A stretch of DNA of 64,000 nucleotides from Sweltsa coloradensis (taxonomy: Eukaryota > Arthropoda > Insecta > Plecoptera > Chloroperlidae), in assembly GCA_024449915.1 (NCBI GenBank), contig JAMZAV010000159.1, positions 372,001-436,000 of the forward strand, written 5' to 3'. Below, in pieces: positions 48,621 to 59,603 of the stretch. Position 1 is the stretch's first letter. The number at the start of each line of letters is the position of its first letter. The notes under the pieces are model-generated. The model was not told the DNA's origin, did no database searches, and saw only the letters and a program-made list of their open reading frames with translations. Both the position numbers and the translations under genes were made by a program.

Positions 48621-51600
48621 AGCTTACTATAGGGGTTTAATATAAATTTGAGCGGATAGGATCACAATTTTCCGGTTTTCAGATTTTATTAGTTTCAATA
48701 GTGCTACAACTATTGCTAGGATTTCTCCATCATAATTGCTCAATGCTTCCATTAGCACCAGCTGGGTAGGAAGCCTCAAATTCTCTGCTGTATATCCCTG
48801 CGCCTGCATTTCCTTCCCCTGGGGATGCTGATCCATGCAGATGTAGCCATTCATTTTTGGGGTATTTCTGGCGAATGTATGCCAATGTCAATTTCTTTAG
48901 TTGATCCAATGAGTGGTTGTTTTTCTTACCATTGATGTCTGGAATTGTAAATGCATGTGGGATTTCTAATAATGCAACATTTATGTTTGGTGGTAGGAGG
49001 TCTTTGTCTATTGTTAATTGCCTCATTTCCAATTAAATGCTCATTGATTTGTCGCGCCTTCATTATGAATGTTACATGGGTTTCATGTTTTTCACATGGT
49101 TCTCTATCCCAGTAGTTCTGATCCAGTTACTAGTTTTTCATATAGGATCTCTGCAGCTTCATTTTGTCTGGCCTCAAGGGGGGTGGAATATTGGCCTTTG
49201 CTTCCATAGCTAGCTACTATAGGTATGGTTTTAACACCTCCAGTAAATATTCTGAGTGCACTTTGGACTCTTTTCAGAGATTGTAGTGCGTTTTTAACTT
49301 TTTAAGGGCTTTTGTTATGACTGCATTACCATATTCAAGCAGTGGTCTCACATGTTTTATATGTGGTAGATAATGTGATCTCTGTTGCCCCCCAGGTAAC
49401 ACCTGCAACTCTTTTTACGAGGTTCAATCTCCTTCTTCCTGCTGCTTGCATTTCTTCGATATGCTTGGTCATTGTCATTTTTTTATCCATAGTTACACCT
49501 AGGTATACCGGGTTATCTTCTTTCTGTAACGGGTTTGTTCTGTACTTGAGTGAAAATGTTGGTACACTTCGTCCCGTAGTGTGGTAGTCGTACACGGTCT
49601 TCTTTTCGTTAACTATCATTGCATTCCTTTCTGCCCATTCTTCCAGAGCTCAAAGGGCTTTATTCATTTCAATTTCCATCTTGTCTTTATCTCTGCCACT
49701 GTACCACAGCACCTCGTCATCTGCAAACACCTTTACTTTGACCTCACTTCTCTCTTCTTTCTGTATTTTGATCTTTTGTTGCCATATCTCACTCTCTAAT
49801 AGTTATACCTCTGGTTCAGGAAATTTTTAGTCCATCTGTATTTATGTTGCTTGGTATGTTCATATCTGACATTTTTGTAAGTACGGTAAGATCTTTCTGT
49901 TCACGACATCAAATGCAGTTTGGAAATCAACATATACCACAAGTGTTGCTAGTTGTTTATTGAAGCCTTCCTTCACCTCCTGCTGTAGATATGCCACTTG
50001 GTCGAGAGTGCTTCTATCTTTCCTGAAGCCAGCCTGGTATTCTGTTATGAGGTTGTTTGTCTCCAGGTAGATTTTTAATCTTTGGTTTACTATGCATTCC
50101 ATGAGCTTTGACTTCATACTTGTGAGAGATAGGCCTATAGCTCTCTACTTTACTACTGTCTTTTCCTTTCTTCACTATGGGGATAACTTCTGCTTTCCGC
50201 CATATATCCGGTATGTTTTCCTCCCATATGGCATTGAAGTGTCTCAGTAATACTAGTTGCCCTTCTTTTCCTAGGTTTTTCAAGGATTTGGGGTAGATAA
50301 GGTCAACTCCTGGTGACTTCTTGTTTTTGAGTTTTCTTAATGCTTGTCCTAATTCATGGATATTTAATGGTGCATTATAAGGGTCCTTGTTATCATGTAT
50401 GTATTTTTTTTGGTTGCTCTACTTTTACATATTTATTATTTATTGGTCTTGTTTGTTGTGATATACACTGACAGAACGCCTCTGCTTTATCTTATCTTCC
50501 GTGAGTTGGTCTTCTTTATAGATTATTAGCTCATATTTTTCTTCTCTCTTTTCTTGGTTACATAGACTGGAGAAGTATCTATCTATGTGCTTTGACTCTA
50601 TCCTTTCTGTAATCTATCTGCTCCACATATTCTTGTAATTATTGTAATGCTGTTCTCTTGCTTTCCAAAATTTGTCTTTTTAACATGGCTTGCACTCTTC
50701 TTAGTTGAATCATGTCTTTCATATCTTGAGTTTGTTCTGCAGTTTTTCTTGCTTGATCTCTTTGTTGTTTCTGAGTTTGTAGTTCATTCCAGAACGGTTT
50801 GTAATTTTTTTGTTTTCCTCTAGGTACAGTTTTTTCTGCAGCTGTTTGCATGATTTCTATAATTTTCTGGTTTTCTAAACCAGTGTTTTCCCTGATTCAA
50901 ATTCCAGGAATAGGTCTTCAGTAATTCTTCTGTACTCCTTCCAGTTACCCTTCTTAAAATTCCAAGTGCATATTTTGGTTTCTCTAGCTTCAGGTTTACA
51001 TTTTTGTCTTGTTATAAGTAAAATTTTGTGTCCAGCACCGGAAGGAGACTCTAGGTTGTCCTGTTTCATGTGATTGAATAAGTTTGTGTGGCATAAGGCT
51101 AAATCTGGTCTGTCGAGGCCTCCTCTGTATGAGAGGAAGGTATATGGGTCTGCTGCTTCCAGTAGCATCAGCGGGTTGCTGTCTGTATATTCTTACAACT
51201 ATGTATGCAACTTTTGTTGTATTTTAATGCCAGGCTTTATTGGGTGCATTAAAATCTCCTACAATTACTGAGGTACTGTCAACAGTGACGGATCTAAAAA
51301 AATTGTTTCATTTGTTGGTGGGTTATAGTATAGAGAATGATATACGTGGTCTTGGTGTGATTTTTCCACAGTTCTAGTTGTTCCACCTCTATCTTGTCTT
51401 CTTCGTCCATTTTGTGTAAAATTTAAAATTTCAATGTCAGACCTACCTTCACACCAACTATGATGCCTGAAGAGATTTGTCTCTGTCTAGGGAGAGTAGT
51501 ATATATTTTGTAGCCGTTAATCATGGCTTTGTCCAGTTTTTTGTGGTCTGAGATTGATCCTGCTTCCACCACTGTGAATGCATCCACATTTTTCTCACTA

Positions 51601-51740
51601 ATTATCTTTTTAAGTTCTAAATATTTGTCTTCGGAGAGACCTCCTGCGTTCCAATACAACAAAGTGACGTTGCCCTGAGAAGGACACATTTTCTCCACTC
51701 TCCCATCTCTTCTGTTAACTTGCTTTGGCATCTTCAAGTC
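48621..51740 (-). mobile_element. RNase H-bearing non-LTR retrotransposon, near full length, broken frame
   Basis: - strand order: APE endonuclease start (LLYWNAGGLSEDKYLELK, DAFTVVEAG, 51670-51540), endonuclease end (SYRGGLDRPDLALCH), basic linker (WNELQTQKQQRDQARK), RT (IWRKAEVIPIVKKGKDSS, YQAGFRKDRSTLDQVAYL, YVDFQTAFDVVNR), active-site FADDEVLW (about 49704-49727), YLGVTMDKKMTMTKHIEEM, and RNase H at 49032-48627 (HLHGSASPGEGNAGAGIYS, LSNYDGEILAIVVAL). RNase H places it with I/R1/LOA-type lineages. The first RNase H Asp is His here (HGSAS for DGSAS), suggesting a dead enzyme. Many frameshifts. Confidence 0.9.
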
Positions 51741-52096
51741 CGAACGTTAAGCGTAATCCAGGGGGCACGAGTAAGTTATTATCTTACGGACACGTTCGGT
51801 GTGTGTGTGTTCGAGTGTGTAAAAAGATCTAGAGGTGAGCATGGGCATAAACATTTCTTGGTACTGGCTGTTGCTTGGGTTGACCTTGGTGAAAATCAGA
51901 CCAAACTTGCAGCCATACTTTGAGTTTCAAGACTAGATTAGATCTTATATGTGGCAACAACATTGTTACATTTCTTGCTAGGAAAAGTTTGCAAAGCATT
52001 GGGAAAGGCAACCATACGGTTGAGCATGATACCCCCACGTGCGATGCCAGAACCAGCCAGGATACTTTACTTTGTTATACGTAGCTATAGAATTTA
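51741..52096. other. Intergenic, nothing recognised
   Basis: Contains a GTGTGTGT run (51800-51815) and no repeat family that I can place. Confidence 0.5.
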
Positions 52097-52567
52097 TTGG
52101 ATGAGCGTAGTGAGTGAAGCAAAGATTCCATTCTACTACACTGGAGAAAAAAATCCAGAATGTTTTTTTTTCTTTTTTTCCCCTTTTTTTCTGTTTGTAT
52201 TTTTGTGTTTGTCAACACGAATATATTAATTCATAAAATTATGGTTCTGTGAAAAAATCATTACAATCGGATAAAGCATGTAGGTGTTATAAGTCGAAGA
52301 ATTTTTTTAAATAAAAAAAAATCGTAAAATTGCGATTTTCATGAGAAATAATTTTTTGATTGTGCTCAAAAACGTGGCAGTACTAAGTTCAGAGATTTCG
52401 AAGGCCTCCAGAAAATTTCATCGCAATTTGAGTATTGGTTTGGCCGGAATCATGTTAACAAACACACAAAAATACAAACAGAAAGAAAGAAAGAAAAAAA
52501 AATATTCCAGATTTTTTTCTCCAGTGTAGTGGAATGGAATTTTCACTTAGCTTGCTACCTCATCCAA
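52097..52567. mobile_element. Family B pair B6, two 3' ends facing outward
   Basis: 52097 to about 52217 is a - strand 3' module (TTGGATGAGCGTAGTGAG, CTGGAGAAAAAAATCC, poly(T)). It joins at GTCAACACGAATATATT a + strand internal unit plus 3' module ending CTTGCTACCTCATCCAA (52567). Neither side has a CTAGGAAAACGC start. Confidence 0.82.
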
Positions 52568-52689
52568 AAAAAGTTTTTTTTTTTAAAAGTACTACCTAAC
52601 AGTTGAGAATAATGTCAGGGGCTTGCCCTGTAGACCCATCTTAGCATACCTTGCCAAGAAAAAGTAGCTTGGTGCCTTTGAGGCACCTT

Positions 52690-53660
52690 TTACTTGCAAC
52701 TATAGGGAACGTCATGTGACGTCACAGCTAGTAGTCATGTGGCCGTGAATCGTACTGATGGACAAGCATCCTCATTTCGCAAGTTGACGCCTGCAGAACG
52801 GCGCAACAAATATCACGCTCTAACTTTTATTCTATTCATTATTTGGACAAAACTTTAAGAGGAATAATATTAAGCAAACATGTCATTCCTTCTAATAGTG
52901 ATTATTTTGATTTTTTTTACACAGCCGTTTACTTGTTTTAACAATGTACGCATTATAAATGATAAAATGTTCAATGACTATGTCTTCTCAACTTTAATTG
53001 ACAAAAAACTACTGGTCGGATTTTGACAAGAATTCTTTCTAATATGCATCTAACTATATAGACAAGAAATAAATGAACTTTCTAGATAGAAAAAGCACTG
53101 AACAAAAATTTACAGCATAGCGTGCAGTTTTTCGTGGCTCATCCGCACGTCAAAAGTGCGTATTTTAGATGAAAACACAATATACCTTGCATATTACCCT
53201 ATTATGCTGTAAATTTTCGTTCAGTGCACTTTCTATTTAGAAATTTAATTTATTTCTTGTCTTGTATTGTTCTTGTCCGATGCATATTTTGAAAGAAGTC
53301 TTGTCGAAATTTGATAACTAGATTTTTGTCAATTGAAGTTGTTTAAAATTTAATTTCATAAAAAAACAAGTAAAAGCCTTAAATTTGATTTCAATACGTA
53401 TATCGGTATAACACGTTAACGGCAGTCTAAAAACTCAGCATAATAGCTATTAGAAGGAATAATATGTTTGCTAAATATTATTCCTCTTAAGTTTTGTCCC
53501 AATAATGAGTAGAATAAAAGTTGGAGCGCGATAAGTGTAGCGCCGTTCAGCAGGCGTCAACTTGCGAAACGAGGGTTGCTTGTCCATCAGTTGGGCTCAA
53601 AGCGGAGAGTACCCGGCATGCTCCTGGATGTGTGACGTAGTTGCTAGTACCCTATGGGCC
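52690..53660. repeat. Foldback FB4
   Basis: Complementary arms centred near 53166. Outer motif TGATGGACAAGCA (52756) pairs with TGCTTGTCCATCA (to 53589); the arm motif TTTCGCAAGTTGACGCCTG has its complement in the right arm; the inner motif TACAGCATA (53111) pairs with 53213-53221. Arms about 450 bp with moderate divergence; terminal bases uncertain. No ORF of note. Confidence 0.8.
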
Positions 53661-55844
53661 TATTGCTTTAAAATAAAAGTTTGTACAAATTTATTTTGCC
53701 AAGCTTTGCAATGATGCAGTCACGTGGAATTGTGAATTTATGTACCAAGAGTGCAAAAATGGGTAGCCTACATAAGCTTGGCCCTTCTTTTAGATTACAT
53801 TTCTTCTGATGGCTCTACTTGGAGAGTATATATAAAATATAATCTTAATACGCAAAAATAGGGAAAAGGTATTAATCCTTGATCCGACCATCCGCTTTGA
53901 GCTGGAAGACAACCAGGCAGAAGACGTTCATGAAGAAAAAATACGCATATAGTCTACCAACCTTGTTAGCCGATCTCGCAAGAAAATACCAAATTCTGAC
54001 CGAGCAATCGCACATCCTTGGGTCTTCTAATCGGAGCACGTGCAGCCGTTCCTTACCTTGTTTTAAGCATTATTCCATCCTCCTATCTTTAATGGATAGA
54101 TTCACACTGTTCTGAAGAATTCCATCTTTACTTTCCATCATCATCTTTACCAGTTACAACAATGGTCATATCCATTAATTTCATACTTTTGTTGTTAGGC
54201 CTATTATATATTTTCTATATTGCGGTGTTACTTTCTCTAAACATGTATTTTTGTTTTGATTAGTACGCTGGATCCCCGTAGTCATCCATTTTAATTGGCC
54301 AGCTGTCAAATAAAGTTAGAATTTACTACTAAGTATAGTAATAGTAACATCATGGAAGTGATTTTGTGCATGTTTCAACCTATTTTTTCAAGGAATGTTT
54401 GTAACCCAACCAAATTTGGCATGTGTTGTCACTTGTCAGGTACCTTACTTCTGTCGATTAAGACAGTTTTCAAGTTCATATCATGTTTCATGACGGCTGG
54501 ATTGACAACTCGAAATCGCCCCAACTCGGCTTGCTGTATAAGGTACCCGAAAGTTAGCGCACCGCTGCTTGGCTGCTAGAAACTGGGATTTTGTTGTGAA
54601 GAACCAAGGTGACATCACATCTTCACAAAGGCATTGGTTGCACACTCAGAAGATACAAGATCTTTGGTTAGAAGCGGGCACGGGCTTCGGTTGAACTTGG
54701 GGTTCTGAAACTTCAATACTAAATCATGTGACAGTGTTCCGTTAACTGTTTTGAGTCGTAGTAGTTAATAGGCCACCCAGAAGAGTGATATAGTCAATCT
54801 TTTGCGTGAAGTTTACGAGAGAGTGCTCTAGTCGCGTTTGTCGGAATGATTAGTCGTGAAATATTGGTCGATACGGCAGTGGTTTACTGCAAAATATTGA
54901 TGAAACAAAAATCTTTGAAACACGTGAAAATTACATGGCGAGCAAAATTTCATTTGAAACTAAAACAAGAGTTTATAGGCATATTATGTGGGTTTAACTT
55001 TATAATGGACTGCCTGGAAATGCTTGATCTCTCTCAAAATGTAGATACTCTAGCCCGGTGCACACACTTTCCGAAGATTTTAGTTTTATGGTTTATATGG
55101 TCTAAGAAATGTTTTTCTATAACGTTTCTAGTACGCGCGCTACCATTGGCCGGATTTATGAGAGCTCGCTTCCCATTGGCTGGGTTTAGTGATTAGTATC
55201 TAAGAGCTAGCGAGATGAAATATTTATATCTTGTTAAACCTAAAAACTAAAGACACTAAACCTTAAACCTTAGGAAATCATGTGAACGGGATAAAGCTTT
55301 GGGCATGTTTCAACTTCGTTAAACCATAAACCTTAAGAAGTTATGTTATGTTATGACAATAAATAAACCATTTATTTTTATTAGTACTATCTATGGTTGA
55401 GCTGGTCAGTCTCAAGCTGGCAGTGGATTGAATCCAAACAACATTGCTCCAAAATTACAAAATGAAATAAAATGGAATGCCTTACTTGTTTTCGTAGGCT
55501 TGAGTAGGCCTATATATTGGTGGTTGTGCATCAAGATACTTCTCTTGGAAAGCTTTGCATCTCATTCTCTTATGGACTTCGATCCTTCATATTTTTAGTA
55601 CTAAAATTTAATATTTTTGTGGAAAATCATTTTTCATGATTGTGAAAAAATCTTTTTTCCCCCTGAATCCCCTTTTTTGTTCATTGACCTGCCTCACCTA
55701 ATGACCGTCTCTAAAATCATGTTATGTGTGTACCACCTATAGTCTCTTTTTCCACTGTAACTTCTGCCAGGTGGGTGGTGGACATAAAATGATTTGGTCC
55801 CAGCTGTGTCCAGGGACTCCAGCTTCTACTGTTAAACGCTTCTA
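53661..55844. other. Intergenic, nothing recognised
   Basis: 2.2 kb without an assignable element. ORFs at 53879-54115, 54295-54579 and 54846-55196 show no family motif. A faint tRNA B-box-like GGATTGAATCC is at 55425. Confidence 0.45.
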
Positions 55845-55937
55845 AACAATAGGAAAAGCCAAGAGCAGACCACAACAACAATAACAGGCCAGTGTGAGGA
55901 AAGATGTAGAACATCAACGTGAAGATTGCAACATGGT
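55845..55937 (+). mobile_element. Tiny RTE-like C-terminal fragment (+)
   Basis: AGAGCAGACCACAACAACAA...GTGAGGAAAGATGTAGAACA aligns with 38395-38485 of the + RTE fragment ([15 protein letters not shown]), with a stop inside. A short relic. Confidence 0.75.
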
Positions 55938-56071
55938 AAATCATTTTCCCATCACTGCTTATTTAGTACTAGTAAGACCAAAGCCCTAGCACTGCATAGG
56001 GGTTTGCGGAAACTTTTTGCTAATTGACTTTTCAAGGTTAGAATAGCCTTATAAAACTTAAAATATTAAAT

Positions 56072-57404
56072 GGTACTTGTTCATTAACGGGACCCCCCTC
56101 AATTTTTTGTTAATTGGTCCCCCCATTGTCGTTTATTTCTTTATTTCTGTTTTCAATGAATAATTTTAACTTCCGATTAGTTGAATTTATTTATTTAATT
56201 CGTGTTTCGTTTTAACATCACAGATGTATGAAACATGTCATGAACATAATATAGGCAACTAGGCCTAAAAACTATTACAGAACTATTCCTAATACATACA
56301 TACACAAATAACAAATACATACACAAACACATACAACACACATAATACATAGATTCATAGATATACATGAAGTGCAAAATCCATTTAAAATTTAAAATAC
56401 AAGCTTGGCTTACTGGTTAAAATATACATGTTTGAACTTGTGTTCCTGTACATAAGCATCAACTTGATAATATGCTTTCCCAATTAGGTAATTTTTAAGT
56501 GAGCTTTTAAATTTATCTATGTCTGCAATTTCTTTTATGTTGCTTGGTAGCAGATTCATTAAAATTGTTCCAGCATATACAGGTGCTTTTTCATATCTAG
56601 CTAGATTATGCCTAGCTATATGTACATTATCCCTACTCCTGGTATTATGACTATGAATTGTCACATCTGTCTTTATACTTTTGCTAATTGTAACGTACAT
56701 GATAACTTGATATATATATAAGCTTGGAAACGTAAGTATTTTCAGGTCTTTAAAATGTTCTTTACATGATTCCAAGTAATTTATGCCGACTATTATTCGG
56801 ATGGCTCTTTTCTGTCGTCTTAATATTATATCCGTGACTCACACGTTGACTAAGGCGAGCACAGTCCATTGAAACGTGTAGCCCTACATGAGAGGAGTCG
56901 TCGCCATGCATCTGACATTCACCAAGTGTCCAGAATGAATATTTTCAATTTGTCAAACACTCAATTAATCGAATATGCCCAAACGGACACCAAATGAAGC
57001 TGTAGGTCTCCATTGGATCAGGTGTTTTTTGGAAATGCAACGTGAAACCACGAATTCAGGCGATTTCAAATGGAAGTCGTTTTGCGTTGAAAATCCTTTA
57101 TATTTAAAATAGTGACGTTAAAAGTTTTGTAGGTGGAGATTTTAAGAAACGAGGAATGATGCAGGTTGGTACCATGTAGAATGAAGGAGGCGTGCACTGA
57201 GCATGGCCAACAATATGTGCATGTCTTTGTGATTAATCTGTGCAATAAACCTATATAATTGTATATTTTCGGAGTGGAATAATTGTGTTTTCCTGGCCTC
57301 TCGAAACTCGGATAGAGTAGATGTAGTAGTTGTAACTGTCTTATAAAAAGTTTTCACCGAATTTTCACATTTTTGTAGGGGGGTTCTGTTAATGAACAAG
57401 TACC
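56072..57404. mobile_element. TIR element with 8-bp target duplication, superfamily unassigned
   Basis: Inverted ends GGTACTTGTTCATTAACGGG and (complement) GGTACTTGTTCATTAACAGA, about 28 bp, followed by a C-rich run (ACCCCCCT). Perfect flanking duplication TATTAAAT (56064-56071, 57405-57412). 1333 bp, including a retrotransposon tail at about 56195-56840. The 8-bp TSD fits hAT, P or Merlin, but the GGTAC start is not the usual hAT CAGGG/TAGGG. No transposase seen. Confidence 0.85.
56195..56840 (-). mobile_element. jockey/CR1-like RT C-terminal tail inside the TIR element
   Basis: - strand: LLRRQKRAIRIIVGINYLES, SHNTRSRDNVHIARHNLARY, KAPVYAGTILMNLLPSNIK, KFKSSLKNYLIGKAYYQVD, the recognisable end of jockey-type ORF2 proteins (ORF 56775-56410, stop 56410). 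The RT catalytic part is missing. The following 200 bp, with TATGTATGTGTTTG-type repeats, is probably its 3' UTR. Confidence 0.82.
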
Positions 57405-57412
57405 TATTAAAT

Positions 57413-57658
57413 TAATTAGCCAAAATTAAATTAAATTAATTAAAATATAAAAACAATTAGTTTGAAAAATGCCAACCAGCTAGTTTTAACTTTAAATTAG
57501 CTGCAGTTGTAATCAGCAGGTGAAAAGTTTTGTCGCCCCCAGCCCTTGCGGGCCCGTTTGCTATGCCACTGAGGATATTGTAGTGAGTTATCTAGTAGGT
57601 ACCTACTGACCAGCATGGGATTTTCCTCCACATACCTCCTTGGCTTGGGTGGTGCATT
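57413..57658. other. Intergenic, nothing recognised
   Basis: Short spacer between two TIR elements. Confidence 0.5.
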
Positions 57659-57659
57659 T

Positions 57660-58069
57660 CATACTTGGGGAAGTTCCTTTTGAAAAGGAACGGTTAAAAG
57701 ATTCAGTTCATCAATTTAAAAATTATCTTTTATAAAGTTCAAGTTCCTCATAAAAAGGAACTATAAAGTTCCCTTTTACTTTTTATTTTGTTATGTGTAT
57801 GTTTAATGTGACTGCATAGTCACTGGCGTGCAATTTGCAAGCATACAGCTGTCAAAGAGCACGGCTAGCAGTAGGGTCATGAATCATGTTGATACATATG
57901 AAATTATAAATAATTATGCTTAATGGCAAGGTTATTTGCTACTGAATACTTGATTGTAACTGGAACGTTTGAAGAAATTTTTCTGAAAAAGTTCCCTGGA
58001 AATATGAACTAGATAAATTAAAAGTTCCTTAAAAAGTTCTGGGAAAATTGAATGCGTTCTCCAAGTATG
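57660..58069. mobile_element. Small TIR element with AAGTTCC repeats
   Basis: Ends CATACTTGGGGAA and TTCTCCAAGTATG; TGCATT on both sides (57653-57658, 58070-58075). The interior repeats AAGTTCCTN..AAAAAGGAAC hairpins several times (57671, 57737, 57763). 410 bp, no ORF. A 6-bp TSD is unusual; the true TSD may be longer and mutated. Confidence 0.65.
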
Positions 58070-58075
58070 TGCATT

Positions 58076-58383
58076 ATGAGGACAAATGTATATAGTTGGT
58101 TTCAGTTAACAATGCTGTAGTATTCATATTTCAAATGCCCACTGCCGAGGGATCGCAGCACTGTCGTCTTCCGGCTACCTTCGCAGTGGCCACTGTTTAG
58201 GAAATAACATCACATGATAGCTCTCTAAAACTATCAATATTCAGCATTTTAAACTGCTTCCAAAAGTGGGAACCACTTATTTTAAGTAATTACTTAGATG
58301 AACAGGAAAATGAAAACAGTTGTGTAAGAATTGTGACACATTACGGAAATATATGATCACCAAACAATTTAGCGTCGACGTTA
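58076..58383. other. Intergenic, nothing recognised
   Basis: No repeat or coding signature found. Confidence 0.5.
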
Positions 58384-58391
58384 GCAGCAAT

Positions 58392-59595
58392 TAGGGTTCC
58401 CAACCGTCCCGGTTTCTCCGGGACAGACCAGGAATGAGTGTCGTGGTCCCGGTTGAAATAAAATTGGTTCCGGGACGGTCAATGTCCCGGAATTTCAATA
58501 GAGCGCCCAACAGCGGGCTCCTCTCCAGACTCCCCTCACCTCCAGCCACACTTTTCCAGACTGCCTCGCTGTAAAGAGAAATGTGCTAGTGTTTGTGCTG
58601 GTGCAGTGGAGCGGTGTCGTGTTCACACTTTGTATTTCACGGAAGCTATCAATCATTATTTTGATTACTAGGAAGCTTCGCAAACTCTTTTTCAGGCGCG
58701 TTGTTGGATGAGCGTAATTGTTTAAAAACGAAAAAATGTGTAAAATTGCCATTTTCATAAGAAACAATAATTTGATTACGCTCAAACTTAACACGAATAT
58801 ATTAATTCATAAAATTTAAGTTCTGCCAAAAAATCATTACAATTGGATAAAGCATGTAGGTGTTATATAAGTCGAAGAAATTTATATTTTAAAAAAAATC
58901 GTAAAATCGCTATTTTCATAAGAAATAATTTTTAGATTGCGCTCAAATTTCACAATAATATATTTTATTCATAAAAATTAAAGTTCTGTGAAAAAAATCA
59001 TTTCATTCGGATAAAGCATGTAGGTGTTATAGGTCGAAGATTTTTTTTTAAATCGAAAAAAATCGTAAAATTGCGATTTTCATGAGAAATAATTTTTTGA
59101 TTGCGCTAAAAAACGTGGCAGTTCTAAGTTCAGAGATTTCAAAGGCCTCCAGAAAATTTCATCGCAATTGGAGTATCGGTTTAGCCGGAATCGTGTTAAC
59201 AGACAGACAAAAATACAAAAAGAAAGAAAAAAAAACATTCCGAATTTTTTTCTCCAGTGTAGTGAAATGAAATCTTCGCTACGCTCATCGAATTATTAAT
59301 AAATCAACAAAATATATATAATACTGTCCTATTGCTTTTTGTGTTTTCCCTTTGCTTGTTTGATAGTTGCTCCTTAGCACCTCCCACATTTGCAGACTCT
59401 TTAATTGTTAGATATATTTATCATTTTCATAAAAGTGCAAAAAAGCACTCTCAGGGACTAAGATGTTCAAAAAAAATTCACCTTTGTTGGCAAAAAGGCC
59501 TCCGGCGGCCCTTCGGGTGCATTCACTACGCACAGTGCCTTTTTTGTAAGCATACTTCGGTCCCGGAATTGTACTTTCCACAGTTGGGAACCCTA
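58392..59595. mobile_element. hAT-type element with perfect 8-bp target duplication, carrying B7
   Basis: Ends TAGGGTTCCCAAC and GTTGGGAACCCTA; GCAGCAAT on both sides (58384-58391, 59596-59603). Family B copy B7 (58667-59292) is inserted inside; without it the element is about 580 bp. Short words such as GTCCCGG recur near both ends. Non-autonomous. Confidence 0.93.
58667..59292 (+). mobile_element. Family B element B7 (+), both ends present
   Basis: Starts ACTAGGAAGCTTCGC then GCGTTGTTGGATGAGCGTAATTG, has two internal subunits, the TTTAGCCGGAATCGTG module, a GAAA/poly(A) tract, and ends CGCTACGCTCATCGAA. A compact 626-bp copy, useful as a family B reference. Confidence 0.88.
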
Positions 59596-59603
59596 GCAGC
59601 AAT

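Noticed and set aside
54846..55196. 116-aa ORF
   Set aside because: No recognisable domain, codon bias or splice context.
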